NCBI GenBank assembly: GCA_030435675.1 | Contig: CM059623.1 | Coordinates: 6,040,012-6,104,011, forward strand | DNA length: 64,000 bases | Direction: 5' to 3' | Source of the DNA: Steinernema hermaphroditum | Lineage: Eukaryota > Nematoda > Chromadorea > Rhabditida > Steinernematidae | In this document: piece by piece, positions 10,645 through 20,622 of the stretch | How positions within the stretch are numbered: the first letter of the stretch is position 1 | Layout of the letters: each line of letters opens with the position of its first letter | Program-made: the position numbers and the translations under genes | The notes under the pieces: model-generated | Seen by the model: only the letters and a program-made list of their open reading frames with translations | What the model was told of the DNA's origin: nothing | Databases searched by the model: none

Positions 10645-13074
10645 CAGAGATGCCAAAGCCGAGCCCGAGCCGCTCGGCTCGGGTTGGCTCCGAGCCGAAC
10701 CGAATCGGGTTGGCTTTTCACTTGTTACAACCTGTCCCGGGTCCGGCCATATATACTAGGGAAAATTTCAACCGTTCGCGGGAAGCGGTAATAAGGACGC
10801 AGACGACGAGAGAAAATGACACACGCATTGTTTCCTCTGAATGTGCCAGAGACAAGTGGGGACTTTAAAATTGTGAGCTCACGCCAGCCAGGCTTATCCG
10901 GAGCCGTCTCGTTGGATGGGCCCGACGAACTTTCAAGTGGAATCTCCGTCTTGGAGGGGAATTCGGCATTTTTCTCGAGCTCTGTTTTTGTGGTCTGTTT
11001 CTCAGATCGCGCATTCTACACTTGTTATTTGTAATTCTAGTAATTTTTTTGTGGTTAAGGTTGATCCGTGACCGTCTAAGATGAGGGAAGCGCACCAGGA
11101 GATTCCGAACGGTTTTGACGACAACGAGCAGACGCCAACCAGCTGCTTCTCCGACGAATCGGTCCTGATCGTAACACAAGACTCGCGTGGACCGAAGCGT
11201 TCGGCGGACGTGTGGCAATTTTTTGATGAAGTCCATGCGAAAGGGTCACATAGGAGCAGCTGTAGGTAAGTCGTTCGATTGTAATTCGCAAAACACCGAT
11301 TCTTACAGATTGTGTAAGAAGTCCTTCTGCGATGCTCCAACTACGTTGAAGCGACATATCATGCGGAATCACGCTGAACTTTGGACAACGAGGAAAAGAA
11401 AGAAGGCGCAGTCGGGCGATGAAACTGACAGAACCGCATCCGATAAGAAAGACCGACAAGAAGAAGCCGTGAAGGCGTTAACCGATCTCTTCGCGAATTC
11501 GGTTATCCCCGTAGGTCTCGTAAACAACTCTGACTTCCGTCAGTTTCTCTCTTCGGTGAATCCACGTTTTCAAGTACCGTGTACGGAAACAGTCAAACAC
11601 TACCTCAATGAACGATACGTGCAAGGAAAGAAACGCTTAGACGTTGAAATGGAGAAATCGGAAGGAATTTCGATTACCACGGACCTCTGGACCGTAAAAG
11701 GCTACACCAGGTCATTCATCGCCTTAACTGGTCATTTTGTCTCGAAGAAGGACGCGAAAATTATTTCCGCTCTACTGGATATTGCGCCTATGGTCGAGAA
11801 CCACACAGCAGAGCATATTCGGACCGTTGTAGAAAAGTTAGCATTTTCTTTGTGCATTCCCTTATGCAAATTTTAGAGTTCTCTTAGATTACGGACTGCA
11901 TGTTAATCAATTGGAGGCTGTTCTTACTGACAATGGCAGGAACATCGTTAAAGCGTTCGAACTGCTGGAGGGAGACGCCATGGCAAAGGAGGACGAAACA
12001 TCAGAAGACAACACAGAACCCGTTTACGATGATATTGAGCCGGACGACGTGGTTCTCGACGGCGACGACTTCCGCTTCGAAGATCCAGATGACGACGAAA
12101 CTGACTTGTGGACAAGAAGCGAGGTCCCCACCCGGAAGCGCATCTCGTGTGTCATCCACTCGCTTCAGCTGGTCCTTAAACGAGCGACAGAGTCTTTTGA
12201 CAAGCGACGAAGACTTCAGAAAGTTCTTAACTTCGTGAAACTCTTTCGGATGAGCTCGAAGACTGCGAGAGACCTTTATATAAGAACGAAACTTACACTA
12301 AAGCTCCCGTGCACTACAAGGTAAGTTTTAATTGCTTAGATCACTATCAAATCATTTGTTTTAGGTGGAACAGCATCTTCTACGTGTTCGGTCGTCTTCT
12401 AGAAGTGAAAGATGCCGTCCAAGAAGTCTCATTACTTCATAATCACGCCCCACTTAGCGAAGAAGACTTTAAATTCGTGATGCTTGTGCACAAAGCACTC
12501 GAACCATTCGAGAACTTTACGAAGATCATGGAGAAGGGGAACGAAATTAGTATTTCGAAAGTTATGCCGTTCTTAAAAGATCAGTTGATTACACTGGAGT
12601 CTTCTGTAAGTATTTTATCTTTGGCTTGGACGTCGCTATATCCGTGTAATTTAGAGCAGTGATGTAAACAGTCTAGAACATATGTTGGCGTCCGCACTTC
12701 GGTTTCGCTTTAAAATCTGTCTCAACGAAGCGGACTACAAGCATCGATATACATTGGCTTCGTACTTGGACCCCAATTATCATGTATTCCTGACGCCCAG
12801 CGAGATTATTAGCGCCGAACAGTTATTGCTGCAGAAGATACTAGTGCGGGATGATATACCAAATGACTTGTTTCCTGTTAAAAATGAACTAACAAGGGAA
12901 GGCTCCCAAGTGCCAGACGCGGATCGGGTTGAGATATGGTGGGGGTGATAGGGCTTGGTGTGGGCAATCAAGCGCACACCGAATCGCGTGCCCTCAATCA
13001 AGATTCACTACCTAAACACCTTTCGAAAGTTATGGGCAAATGAATATAGTCAACGAATGCAACAATGGCTCGTG

Positions 13075-13146
13075 GGTGTGTGTGGTCGAGAGGTAGTGGT
13101 TCTGCCCGGCATATTCGAAGCGAGGGTTCGAACCCCCGAGGGGACA
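13075..13146 (+). repeat. tRNA-like module in left TIR of element A
   Basis: A box-like TGGTCGAGAGGTAGTGG starts at +8 and a perfect B box GGTTCGAACCC starts at +51 of a 72-bp unit, the spacing of a tRNA gene. The acceptor and T stems do not pair well, so it is not a functional tRNA; it resembles the head of a tRNA-derived SINE. The inverted twin is at 13891-13962. Confidence 0.65.
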
Positions 13147-13388
13147 ATTATTTTTTGCGGTCTTTTTCTTTCACTTTAAACTTTTTATGAAGAATTAGTT
13201 CGAGTAAAACGACGAGAAAAAGAGATAGCTCGTGTGCCTGAAAACACACGGTTATCATACGGTAGTACAGAATCCCTTTTGTCTACAATCCCCTTTTCTG
13301 CGTTGACCCTTTGCCCAACGGCCGTTTGTTATCGCAATGGACTTTAACTTTAACCCCAGCAATGTGGTAAAGCTTCTGTGCGGTATAC

Positions 13389-13793
13389 GTGATTCCACCG
13401 CATACCACCGGAGATGTTCAGCCTCTCGACGTTTTCTTCAATCGTCAGCTGAAGGCCTTTCATAGGCATCTCACAGAACTTCTGTGTCGCCTGCGACCTA
13501 ATTTCATTGTTTCTGTTCGCCGCAATCTCGCGAAAATGTTAAACCTTCTAGTATTTCAATTCACCGCCGAACGCTTCCGTCCGATGATTCGATTTGCCTG
13601 GGAGAAGGCCGGCTTCGTGGCTCTGGAAAAAGTCCCTTTCCTCACACCAGATTCCTTTTGCTTTAATTTTTCTGATTCCATTTCTACATGTCATTGTGGG
13701 GATCCCGTAGTTTTCAGGTGTGCTCATTGCAGCAATCTTTTTTGCATTGACCATACTATCGTTATTTCAAATCATGTATGCGCTGTTATTTAA
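13389..13793 (+). pseudogene. Transposase C-terminal remnant of element A
   Basis: A 134-aa open frame begins with IPPHTTGDVQPLDVFFNRQL, a segment typical of the last catalytic block of pogo/Tc4-Tc5-like DDE transposases. It ends in a cysteine/histidine-rich tail (CHCGDPVVFRCAHC). The N-terminal DNA-binding part and the first two catalytic acidic residues are missing, so no active enzyme is expected. Confidence 0.6.
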
Positions 13794-13890
13794 GTTGTTT
13801 GTCATACTGTTCGCTAATCACTGTTACTTCTAAGTAGGAATAAATGGAATAAAAAGTTTAAAGTGAAAGAAAAAGACCGCAAAAAATAAT

Positions 13891-13962
13891 TGTCCCCTCG
13901 GGGGTTCGAACCCTCGCTTCGAATATGCCGGGCAGAACCACTACCTCTCGACCACACACACC
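13891..13962 (-). repeat. tRNA-like module in right TIR of element A
   Basis: Inverted copy of the 13075-13146 module, identical over the unit as far as I can read, with the same A and B boxes. Transcription from both copies would be directed towards the element's centre. Confidence 0.65.
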
Positions 13963-15705
13963 CACGAGTCATTGTTGCATTCGTTGACTATATTCATTTG
14001 CCCATAACTTTCGAAGGGTGTTTAGGTAGTGAATCTTGATTGAGGGCACGCGATTCGGTGTGCGCTTGATTGCCCACACCAAGCCCTATCACCCCCACCA
14101 TATCTCAACCCGATCCGCGTCTGGCACTTGGGAGCCTTCCCTTGTAAGTGATGTCGAAAGTGGATCCGACGAATTAGCGGTAAGAATTATGTACGGAACT
14201 TATGTACGGAACTGAAGAAAACGCATTTCAGCAAGTACCAGCGTTTTGCCGAACGCTTTTTGTTGCCCAGAAAAGGCACCGGCCTGCAGCTAAAATCTTA
14301 TCGCCCCGCGAACTGGCACTTGAGGAGATGGAACGACACCGGAACGAGCAGCTGTGCAGAAGTTATTCAATGATTCACACCATTGACTATTGGTTGCAGA
14401 ATGTGAGCTGGATTTCTGTCTTAACCAATTCATTTGTTTTTACAGGCGAACAAATACTCACTTATTCACCGTGCGGCACTACGTATTTTAGCGACTCCAG
14501 CATCGAGTGCAATGTCGGAAAGAACTTTCTCATTTTCTACCATACTGTCCGCAGGAAGAAGAAGCCGCTCATCCGAAGAGACGATAAGGATACGTACATT
14601 TCTTATTGTGAACAAAAAATTACTCAACATTTGGTAACTTTCCTACTTGTTAGTTTTTAATTTTCAAATAAACAGCTTACGATATCTACCCGGAAAGCTT
14701 CACCCTATAGCTGCACTCGAATCGCAGTCAACTTGTTGCCGATTCGTTTTCACTGATCTTTTCTCTCGTCGTCTGCACCCTTATTACCGCTCCCCGCGAA
14801 CGGTCGAAATTTTCCCTAGTATATATTGTCGGCTCACGGCCGGCTCCGAGCTAACCCGAGCCGAGCCTGAGCCGGCTCGGATTGCGAAATCCCGAGCCGA
14901 GCCGGCTCGGACCACCCGCCCAACTGACAAGGGAACATCCCCAAGTGATAGTTGCAGATTGAAATGAAGTAGCTGCGTTCACACTCCGCGTGCGTCTTGC
15001 CGCGCGTGCGTTTTTTCGGACGCGCGTCAAAAAAAAAACGCACGCGCGTTCATACTCGCCCTCTGCGTCCGCGCGTCTTGACGCGCGTCTAGACGCTGGA
15101 TATGGAAAAAAACGCACGCAAAAATCGCGCGTCAAAACGGACGCGGCTGCGTCTTCAGCTTACGCTGGACCGTTTTCAGCTGGATTTCGAGCTGCTTTTC
15201 CGCGAATGCAGTGGGAACGAGTTACTATACGCCTGATATCACTAATTTTAATTGTTTTTTTTTCCCGTTTCACATAGTTTTTGATAGTCTTTGTCGCATT
15301 TTGCGGAGCGCTTTCAAATTTGTGCGCTCGCAACTGATTATCTCATGGGAAAACCGTTTTATATCTCTGTTATCGCGTTTTATGGCGATTTCATCGAATT
15401 TTCTAAATTTTCGACTGATTTCAGAAGAGCAGCATGGCCGGTCGGCGAATCGCCTAGCTGCTCTATCTGACTCTAGCACTGTAGGCGCACACTTTCAGGG
15501 CTTCTCGAAGACGCAGAAGCGTACATCTATGATGCTCCAACTGTGTTGACTGCTCTGCTGAAGTCTCCCCAAGAAGCTCAATGTTAGTGCTCAACCAGGG
15601 CCAACTTCATGCGAATACCCGAACAAATTGTCTTTGTGGTGTCATTTTTCTTACTATGTGCAAGGACTGTTGAGGGATCGTCGAAAACGTCGAGAACATT
15701 GATCA

Positions 15706-15904
15706 TATAGTCCATTTTTTTTTTCGAACTCCACAAAAGCGATCAATCACAGCGCGGTGGGACCCAGAATTTGCTCTAGCGCATTGAAAGAAGCGAACGA
15801 ACGCACGAAATATTTGCCTTTCTTCAGTGTGCTGGAGCGAATTCTCGGTCTCGCCGCGCGGTGATTGATCGCTTTTGTGGAGTTCGAAAAAAAAATGGAC
15901 TATA
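15706..15904. repeat. Palindromic MITE (P1), second copy at 55532-55729
   Basis: A near-perfect foldback of about 200 bp with arms starting TATAGTCCATTTTTTTT and containing GAACTCCACAAAAGCGATCA. TATA lies at both ends, so a TA target is likely. A close relative sits in the composite element near 55.6 kb. Confidence 0.75.
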
Positions 15905-16567
15905 TTGTCCATTGAGAGCAACAGTGCCCGCGAACGGCGACGAAAATGCCGCGCGCCGCTCGGAAAAGAAAAGTTGGGCGGATGTACGACATTCACCAGA
16001 CCATTTCAAATTTCCCGCGCGTCTTTGCGTTCGTTTTGACGCGGGGGTTTTGCGGTGTGGTGGGGAATTTGGACGCTCCGGGGAATTTGGACGCTACCGT
16101 AATAATCAAGGTGTTCTCTGTGGGACCCAATGCACAAATCGTGTCGCCGGGGGATTTGGTCGCTTTCAAGCACCTCTTTCTTCTTTCTCGTGTTTTTCTT
16201 CTTAATTTTTGTTGACACGGAGTTTTTTCGTGATTTCGGTGTCATCGAATGAATGAATTTTCAGAGTTTACAACCAAACTCTCAGGAAACCGAAGATCTG
16301 CATCACGATCGCGTGTCACTCTCTCTTTGACAAAGTCATGGAACAAGCTCGTCAGGCGAAGGAGTCGACTCAGAAGGTGTGTGTGCTGTAGAGTCGCTTA
16401 AACGTCATCTGATTTTAGGATCTGGCTACGGGAGTCAACGAAAAGCCGCAGGTTGTCCCGGAATACGAGAATAATGGCGAAATATCAGGTCAGTTCGTTT
16501 TTCTATCTTTTTCTTCGTTCCTTCTGTCTTTTTCTCGATTTAGTTTGAAATCGGATGTTGGATGATA

Positions 16568-16858
16568 TCCTCTATTTCAAAATTATCTTCCGAAATTGTT
16601 AGGATCGACCGTAAAATTTCTGAGGATATCGTTGCGGGACTCAAGGATTTTTGAAATTAAAAAAATTCGTACGTTCGGTCTACTTGCGCTGCCTTCCTTC
16701 GGCCTGTTTGCTGAAGAAAGGCGAAGAAAGGCAGCGCAAGTAGACCGAACGTACGAATTTTTTTTTAATTTCGAAAAATCCTTGAGTCCCGCAACGATAT
16801 CCTCAGAAATTTTACGGTCGATCCTAACAATTTCGGAAGATAATTTTGAAATAGAGGA
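16568..16858. repeat. Palindromic MITE (P3), second copy at 56063-56350
   Basis: A foldback of 291 bp: arms of about 140 bp starting TCCTCTATTTCAAAATTATC pair with near-perfect complementarity around a GGCCTGTTTGCTGAAGAA centre. TA lies on both sides. The copy near 56.2 kb is almost identical, indicating recent mobility. Confidence 0.85.
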
Positions 16859-17189
16859 TAGAAGCTGCTCGAAGCGACTGGAACCGCTGAAGATGGAAGA
16901 CCGATGAAGAGAAGACGAAGAAATACGATGCTTTTTATTTTATTGTATATATTTTATGCTATTAATAATTATTATTTAGTTGATTACCGTTACAAAGGGA
17001 TGGAAGATAGCGAATATGACGCTATTTACGATTGCTTAAATGAAGGGCGTTTATTAGGCAACTCCAAGAGGGAGAAGGATTCGTTGCGCAAAAAAGCGAA
17101 GAAGTTCTCCGTGGTGAAGGGGAAATTGTATTATGTTGTAAACGGCAAGCAGCGCGAAGTCATTAAGCACAGTGATGTCGAGAAGACTA

Positions 17190-17690
17190 CAGGGTGTCAA
17201 CTAAATACTGTCACGCGTTCGGAACTCTTGAATTTTTCGCGCTTTTCTGCACTTTCCTCTCCGGCATTTGTTTTATTCGTGTTCTGCATGCTTTTCTGAT
17301 CTAGAACTGCTATTTGCTTTGTTATTTTATGCGCTGCTATTCAGAAGAATGGTCTCAGAAAAAAACCATTTTTCCATCGTCGCCTACCACAAGCGTGGAA
17401 TGCCAATACCCAAGATTTCGAAGACGTTGAATCCTCATTTAATGCAAGTTCATCGCGTGATTAAACGTTACCAGGAGACTGCTGGAGTCAAGGACCATCA
17501 GTGACGTGGAAGGCCGCGCTCCGCCAGGACTCCCAGAACCAGAGAAAGCATCAGGAAGAAAAGTAACCAGAATCCAGCATGGTACATGAGAAAGCATTGT
17601 ACAAGTATTGAAGAGGCGCACATCGCTTTGAGCCACCATGGTAGAAATGCTGTGGTTGCTTTCATTAGCGAGAGGTATGTAAGGGTCTCC
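17190..17690 (+). mobile_element. Truncated Tc1/mariner-like insertion
   Basis: CAGGGTGTCAACTAAATAC starts directly after a TA, like a Tc1/mariner terminus. Downstream a helix-turn-helix segment reads SIVAYHKRGMPIPKISKTLN and then VHRVIKRYQETAG, the paired-like DNA-binding start of a transposase. It breaks off into frameshifted sequence by about 17600, and no right terminus exists. A deletion probably removed the rest together with the Ginger integrase core. Confidence 0.55.
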
Positions 17691-18533
17691 TCTCTATAAC
17701 GACTTCCTATAACGACCTTATGAGCATCCGGTCACGGACTCCGAGGTCAACTGGCGCGAGCCCCTTTGAGCTAGCAACAGGTTGTAAGATGATCTGGCCA
17801 CAGGATCTTGATCCTAAGTGGGCCAAAGAAGAGGACGTTGAATTGACTGAGGGCGAAATTGATAACTTTGAATCAATCCAAGAAGAAGTCGCCATGGAGC
17901 GGCTTGAAAAGTTGACAGAAATTATAGAAGTTAGAAGAATGGCTCGAGAGAACATTCTCGCAGAGCAGAAGAAGTACAAATCACGATACGACAAGATGCA
18001 CAACCCTCAATGGTTCGAAGTCGGAGAAAAAGTGACGATGCAAAATGACCGCAAACGTGGAAGGAAAGGAGATGTGCTTGCTTGCAACCGAACAGGTCCG
18101 TTCATCATCAAGGAAGTACTAGAACACCGAAAAACCGTTGTTTTGGAAGGCTTGCCTAAGCCTGTATCGGTAGATAGATTGATGAAATATTATGAGGCAC
18201 GAGTAAGTCCTGCGGCCTCATTTCGCACATATCTATTTATAGACAGCAAACATTCCCGAGGCCGATTCAACATCGCACTCGATTCCGGTGGATACTCCGT
18301 CATCTGCGACACTCTCTTCGGCTTCTACAGAGTATTATACTCCTGTTAGATCCTGTTCTGAAGCTACTACAACTGTCTCTTCGGCTGCAACTTCCTCACT
18401 TTCGATGCCTGATCGGGCACCTCCCGTGCTCAGATCAAGTGGTGAGGATTGATGCCCAGTTTTTCAACCACGAGTTTCATCTTGTTTAGGGTCCACTGAA
18501 AGGCGTCTGCCTAGCCAAATCTACTGCATAAAA

Positions 18534-19082
18534 ATGCCATCTTTTGGTTGGCAGAGTGCACTGTGCACTCAACTGCACTATGTTGGTCCGATTAAGCAAT
18601 GGTCCAACACAGTGCCATTTATTTTTTCGGATATGTACGTCCCTCAGTTCTCCCGTACGCTTAACGTAGGCTCGGACGGTAACTGCGGTTTTCGAGTGCT
18701 GTCTCTCTTCTTGTTTGGCGATGAGAGCGAGCACGCAATGTTGAGAGCGGCCATCTGTGGCCATATCGCTGACCAGGGCGAAAAATGGATGGCATCGCTC
18801 ACGGTGTTGGACAAGGATCCGAAGGCGTATTTGCGAAGAAAAAATATGCACGAACTGAAGAGTTGGATGGGGACGGTTGAACTGCAAGCCGCAGCTGAGC
18901 TGCTCAATATTCATGTTCTTGTTTATGAGCCGTCTTGTTCTGGAAGCTGGAAGTGGCGGAAACACTCGCCAGACTACACAAAACTGGGCTTTCGAGCCCA
19001 CATTGACAATACTCTCACTGATGGGCGACCTGTTGTCGCTTACTATCTGAGTGGAAACCATTTCCGGCTCATCGTTCCGTAA
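18534..19082 (+). CDS. OTU-family cysteine protease of the Ginger-like element
   Basis: A 182-aa open frame with the OTU catalytic block NVGSDGNCGFRVLS (Asp and Cys) near residues 45-60 and a C-terminal SGNHFRLIVP carrying the catalytic His. OTU domains are deubiquitinating proteases. Here the domain lies inside the element's TIRs, on the integrase strand and after the GPY/F segment, so it is probably part of the element's protein or a separate exon. The frame is intact with all three catalytic positions, unlike the integrase. The start codon is uncertain because an upstream splice could extend it. Confidence 0.75.
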   Translation: MPSFGWQSALCTQLHYVGPIKQWSNTVPFIFSDMYVPQFSRTLNVGSDGNCGFRVLSLFLFGDESEHAMLRAAICGHIADQGEKWMASLTVLDKDPKAYLRRKNMHELKSWMGTVELQAAAELLNIHVLVYEPSCSGSWKWRKHSPDYTKLGFRAHIDNTLTDGRPVVAYYLSGNHFRLIVP

Positions 19083-19480
19083 GCTAACACCTTTTGTTGT
19101 CTTTGTTGTTGTTGTTATCTCTTGTTGTTGGTTTTGGTAGCGTTGATTAAATTGTTCGAAATATGTTCTCAGCATATGTGGCTGAGCATGACGCAGAGCA
19201 GAGCGGAAGAAAGAGGTGCTTGAAAGCGACCAAATCCCCCGGCGACACGATTTGTGCATTGGGTCCCACAGAGAACACCTTGATTATTACGGTAGCGTCC
19301 AAATTCCCCACAACAGCGGCAAAACGCACGCGGAGTGTGAACGCAGCTAATGTGGTGTAACGGATAGAGGAGATCTTAGGAAGACGAGCGCACACAAAAC
19401 GCGCTGCCCATATGCAGACTGGCTACCATAAACAGCCCCCCGAAATATGAAAAATAATGGCAGTCGCGACTAGTATGTTG

Positions 19481-19769
19481 TAGAGAAGACGCCCCGGGCT
19501 CCCACCACGAAGCCCCTGTACCGTAACCCGGACCGCGCGGGCGAGTGCCATCCGCGCAGCGTTCCCAGTTTCGTTATTGCTTGTTGTTCAGAGTTTCTGG
19601 TTGCTTTTGTATTAACCGGGTATCGTTCCCTTGTGGACGGTTATAAAGTGTTTTTCCTAAGTCGTGCCCCGCGTCCCACGCACAGGAATTGTCACCGGAG
19701 TCTCGTCGGACAACCCTCTCGTCGTTTCTCCCCCGGTTCCCCACATTCGTACGGCTGTGCCCGTACAAC
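19481..19769. mobile_element. Short insertion with 9-bp direct flanks (solo-LTR-like)
   Basis: About 290 bp flanked by AGTATGTTG on both sides (19472-19480 and 19770-19778). The other arm of element B lacks it. The ends GTTGTA and TACAAC are inverted, as in a short solo LTR, but a SINE is possible. No open frame. Confidence 0.55.
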
Positions 19770-19798
19770 AGTATGTTGAAATTTCTCTTCTGTGACGT

Positions 19799-19866
19799 TC
19801 CTGCGTGGTCAAGGGGTAGTGCTCTGAGCCACCAGTCAACGGTGTCGGGTTCGACCCCCAATTGCT
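19799..19866 (+). repeat. tRNA-like module, left arm of element B
   Basis: TGGTCAAGGGGTAGTG (A-box-like, from 19806) is followed by GGGTTCGACCCCC (B box, from 19847) with tRNA-like spacing. The inverted twin is at 20281-20347. The sequence between the boxes differs from that in element A. Confidence 0.6.
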
Positions 19867-20280
19867 TTTTTTTCTACCTTTTTTCTTTTCACCAAATCTA
19901 CATATTTCCACATATCGTGGTGTTTATCAACGCTTTAGTTTGGAATCCTTTGTAGGAATCGGCACTGCTAACCCAAATTTCATCTTTGTGGTGACGCTGT
20001 TTTTCATTCTTTCGCGTCCTCCCTTCTCTGTTTATCCTTATAGATATCATAGCGGCAGAACCTATTCTGTTCCGACCAATACACGCACTTGTCCACGCGA
20101 AAGAATGAAAAACAGCTTCACCACAAAGGTGAAACTTGAGTTGCCAGTTTCGATTTCTCCAAAGGGCTTTTTAAGCTATATTTGAAGCAAGGCAAGAACC
20201 AGTGATGGTGAACACCAGGAAACATAATAATGTACAGTTTCGTTGAAAAGAAAGCAAATCGAAAAATAGAGGATTCCCTG

Positions 20281-20347
20281 TGGGGGTCGAACCCGACACC
20301 GTTGACTGGTGGCTCAGAGCACTACCGCTGGACCACGCAGACACGTC
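20281..20347 (-). repeat. tRNA-like module, right arm of element B
   Basis: The minus strand reads TGGTCCAGCGGTAGTG, a canonical A box, and then GGGTTCGACCCCC. It preserves the promoter motif better than the left copy. The anticodon arm is not tRNA-like. Confidence 0.6.
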
Positions 20348-20622
20348 AAAATGAGGAAATTTCAACGTACTAGTCGCGACTGCCGTTATTTTTCATATTT
20401 CGGGGGCCTGCTTACGGTAGCCAGTCTGCATATGGGCAGCGCGTTTTGTGTGCGCTCGTCTTCCTAAGATCTCCTCTATCCGTTGCACCACATTTCATTT
20501 CAATCTGCAACTATCACTTGGGGATGTTCCCTTGTGAGCCGAGCCGCGAGCCCGAGCCGGCTCCGATTGCGAAATCAACCCGAGTCGGCATCATCGAAAT
20601 CAACCCGAGTCGATCACGGAGA

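Larger units (their letters stand above)
12893..14144. mobile_element. Tc4/Tc5-like foldback element A, 296-bp TIRs, target CTAAG
   Basis: A 1252-bp element with near-identical 296-bp terminal inverted repeats (12893-13188 and 13849-14144) that begin CAAGGGAAGGCTCCC. TAA is duplicated on both sides (12890-12892 and 14145-14147) within a CTAAG target, matching the CTNAG preference and TNA duplication known for C. elegans Tc4/Tc5. Each TIR carries a tRNA-like module. The 660-bp core keeps only a transposase C-terminus, so the element is non-autonomous. Its position inside hAT coding sequence dates it after the hAT insertion. Confidence 0.85.
11081..14636 (+). pseudogene. hAT transposase (BED finger, RNase H-like core, hATC), disrupted by an insertion
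   Basis: This encodes the cut-and-paste transposase of the surrounding hAT element. Exon 1 (11081-11265) and exon 2 (from 11309) form a BED zinc finger: VWQFFDEV, then CRLCKKSFCDAPTTLKRHI. Further exons encode the core with an acidic motif (LTDNGRNIVKAF) and the conserved CVIHSLQLVL segment (about 12150-12180). The C-terminal hATC dimerisation domain lies at about 14440-14630 (LATPASSAMSERTFS). A Tc4/Tc5-like element at 12893-14144 splits the coding sequence. Reading across the CTAAG empty site restores frame (KNELSDVESGSDEL), so the host copy was intact when hit. Introns start GTAAG and end in TTACAG, TTTTAG or TTTCAG. Confidence 0.85.
16344..18220 (+). pseudogene. Ginger-like integrase, core missing
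   Basis: Plus-strand exons include a short one starting MEQARQAKESTQK (16339-16379) joined to one at 16421-16493. About 16995-17187 resembles the integrase N-terminal region (KKFSVVKGKLYYVVNGKQRE). About 17720-18210 has SRTPRSTGASPFELATGCK, a typical end of an integrase core, followed by a GPY/F-type segment (LACNRTGPFIIKEVL). The DDE core and the H2C2 finger that should lie between are absent, replaced by Tc1-like sequence, so the gene is broken. Confidence 0.6.
16056..19315. mobile_element. Ginger-like DNA transposon with GCGG target duplication
   Basis: TIRs of about 120-140 bp start TGTGGTGGGGAATTTGGACG (left) and TGTTGTGGGGAATTTGG (right, inverted). GCGG is duplicated exactly at 16052-16055 and 19316-19319. 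TGT termini with a 4-bp duplication, an integrase-type protein with a GPY/F-like module and an OTU protease are features I associate with Ginger elements. The left TIR has an extra copy of its first 16 bp. Inside are a MITE (16568-16858) and a truncated Tc1-like element (17190-17690) that replaces the catalytic core, so this copy is dead. Confidence 0.7.
14970..19349. mobile_element. TIR element C nested in the left arm of element B
   Basis: The terminal inverted repeats are about 34 bp: TAGCTGCGTTCACACTCCGC at 14970 and its inverse ending at 19349. The left subterminal region (15000-15140) is rich in CGCGCGT and palindromic. Comparison with the uninterrupted right arm of element B shows that this block is inserted sequence. 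TA flanks are possible but the exact duplication is ambiguous (an extra G at 14969). No transposase of its own was found; it carries a MITE and the Ginger-like element. Confidence 0.6.
14928..20534. mobile_element. Tc4/Tc5-like foldback element B, target CTGAG, with nested insertions
   Basis: Ends are CAAGGGAACATCCCC (14928) and its inverse (20520-20534). TGA is duplicated at 14925-14927 and 20535-20537 within CTGAG, again a CTNAG target. The right arm (about 20283-20534) is continuous. The left arm is split by element C (14970-19349) and by an LTR-like insert (19481-19769), and resumes at 19350-19480 and 19779-19866. The right arm therefore serves as an empty-site reference for both insertions. 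Both arms end inward with tRNA-like modules. No transposase frame was seen between the arms (19870-20280). Confidence 0.8.
10645..20604. mobile_element. hAT transposon, interrupted by nested insertions
   Basis: An autonomous-type hAT element in the plus orientation. The left end CAGAGATGCC fits hAT termini and is followed by many GAGCCGAGCC subterminal repeats. The same repeats occur at 14830-14920 and 20538-20600, on either side of a later insertion at 14928-20534. Inner inverted arms (10747-10815 against 14757-14825, with CTAGGGAAAATTT) frame the coding region. The right terminus near 20600 and an 8-bp target duplication could not be established, so the right boundary is provisional. Confidence 0.6.

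Noticed and set aside
13075..13146. Functional tRNA gene
   Set aside because: A and B boxes are present but the acceptor, anticodon and T stems do not pair; the unit lies inside a transposon TIR.
18486..19259. 257-aa minus-strand frame opposite the OTU gene
   Set aside because: The plus strand carries the OTU catalytic motifs; the minus frame runs into the TIR and has no recognisable domain.
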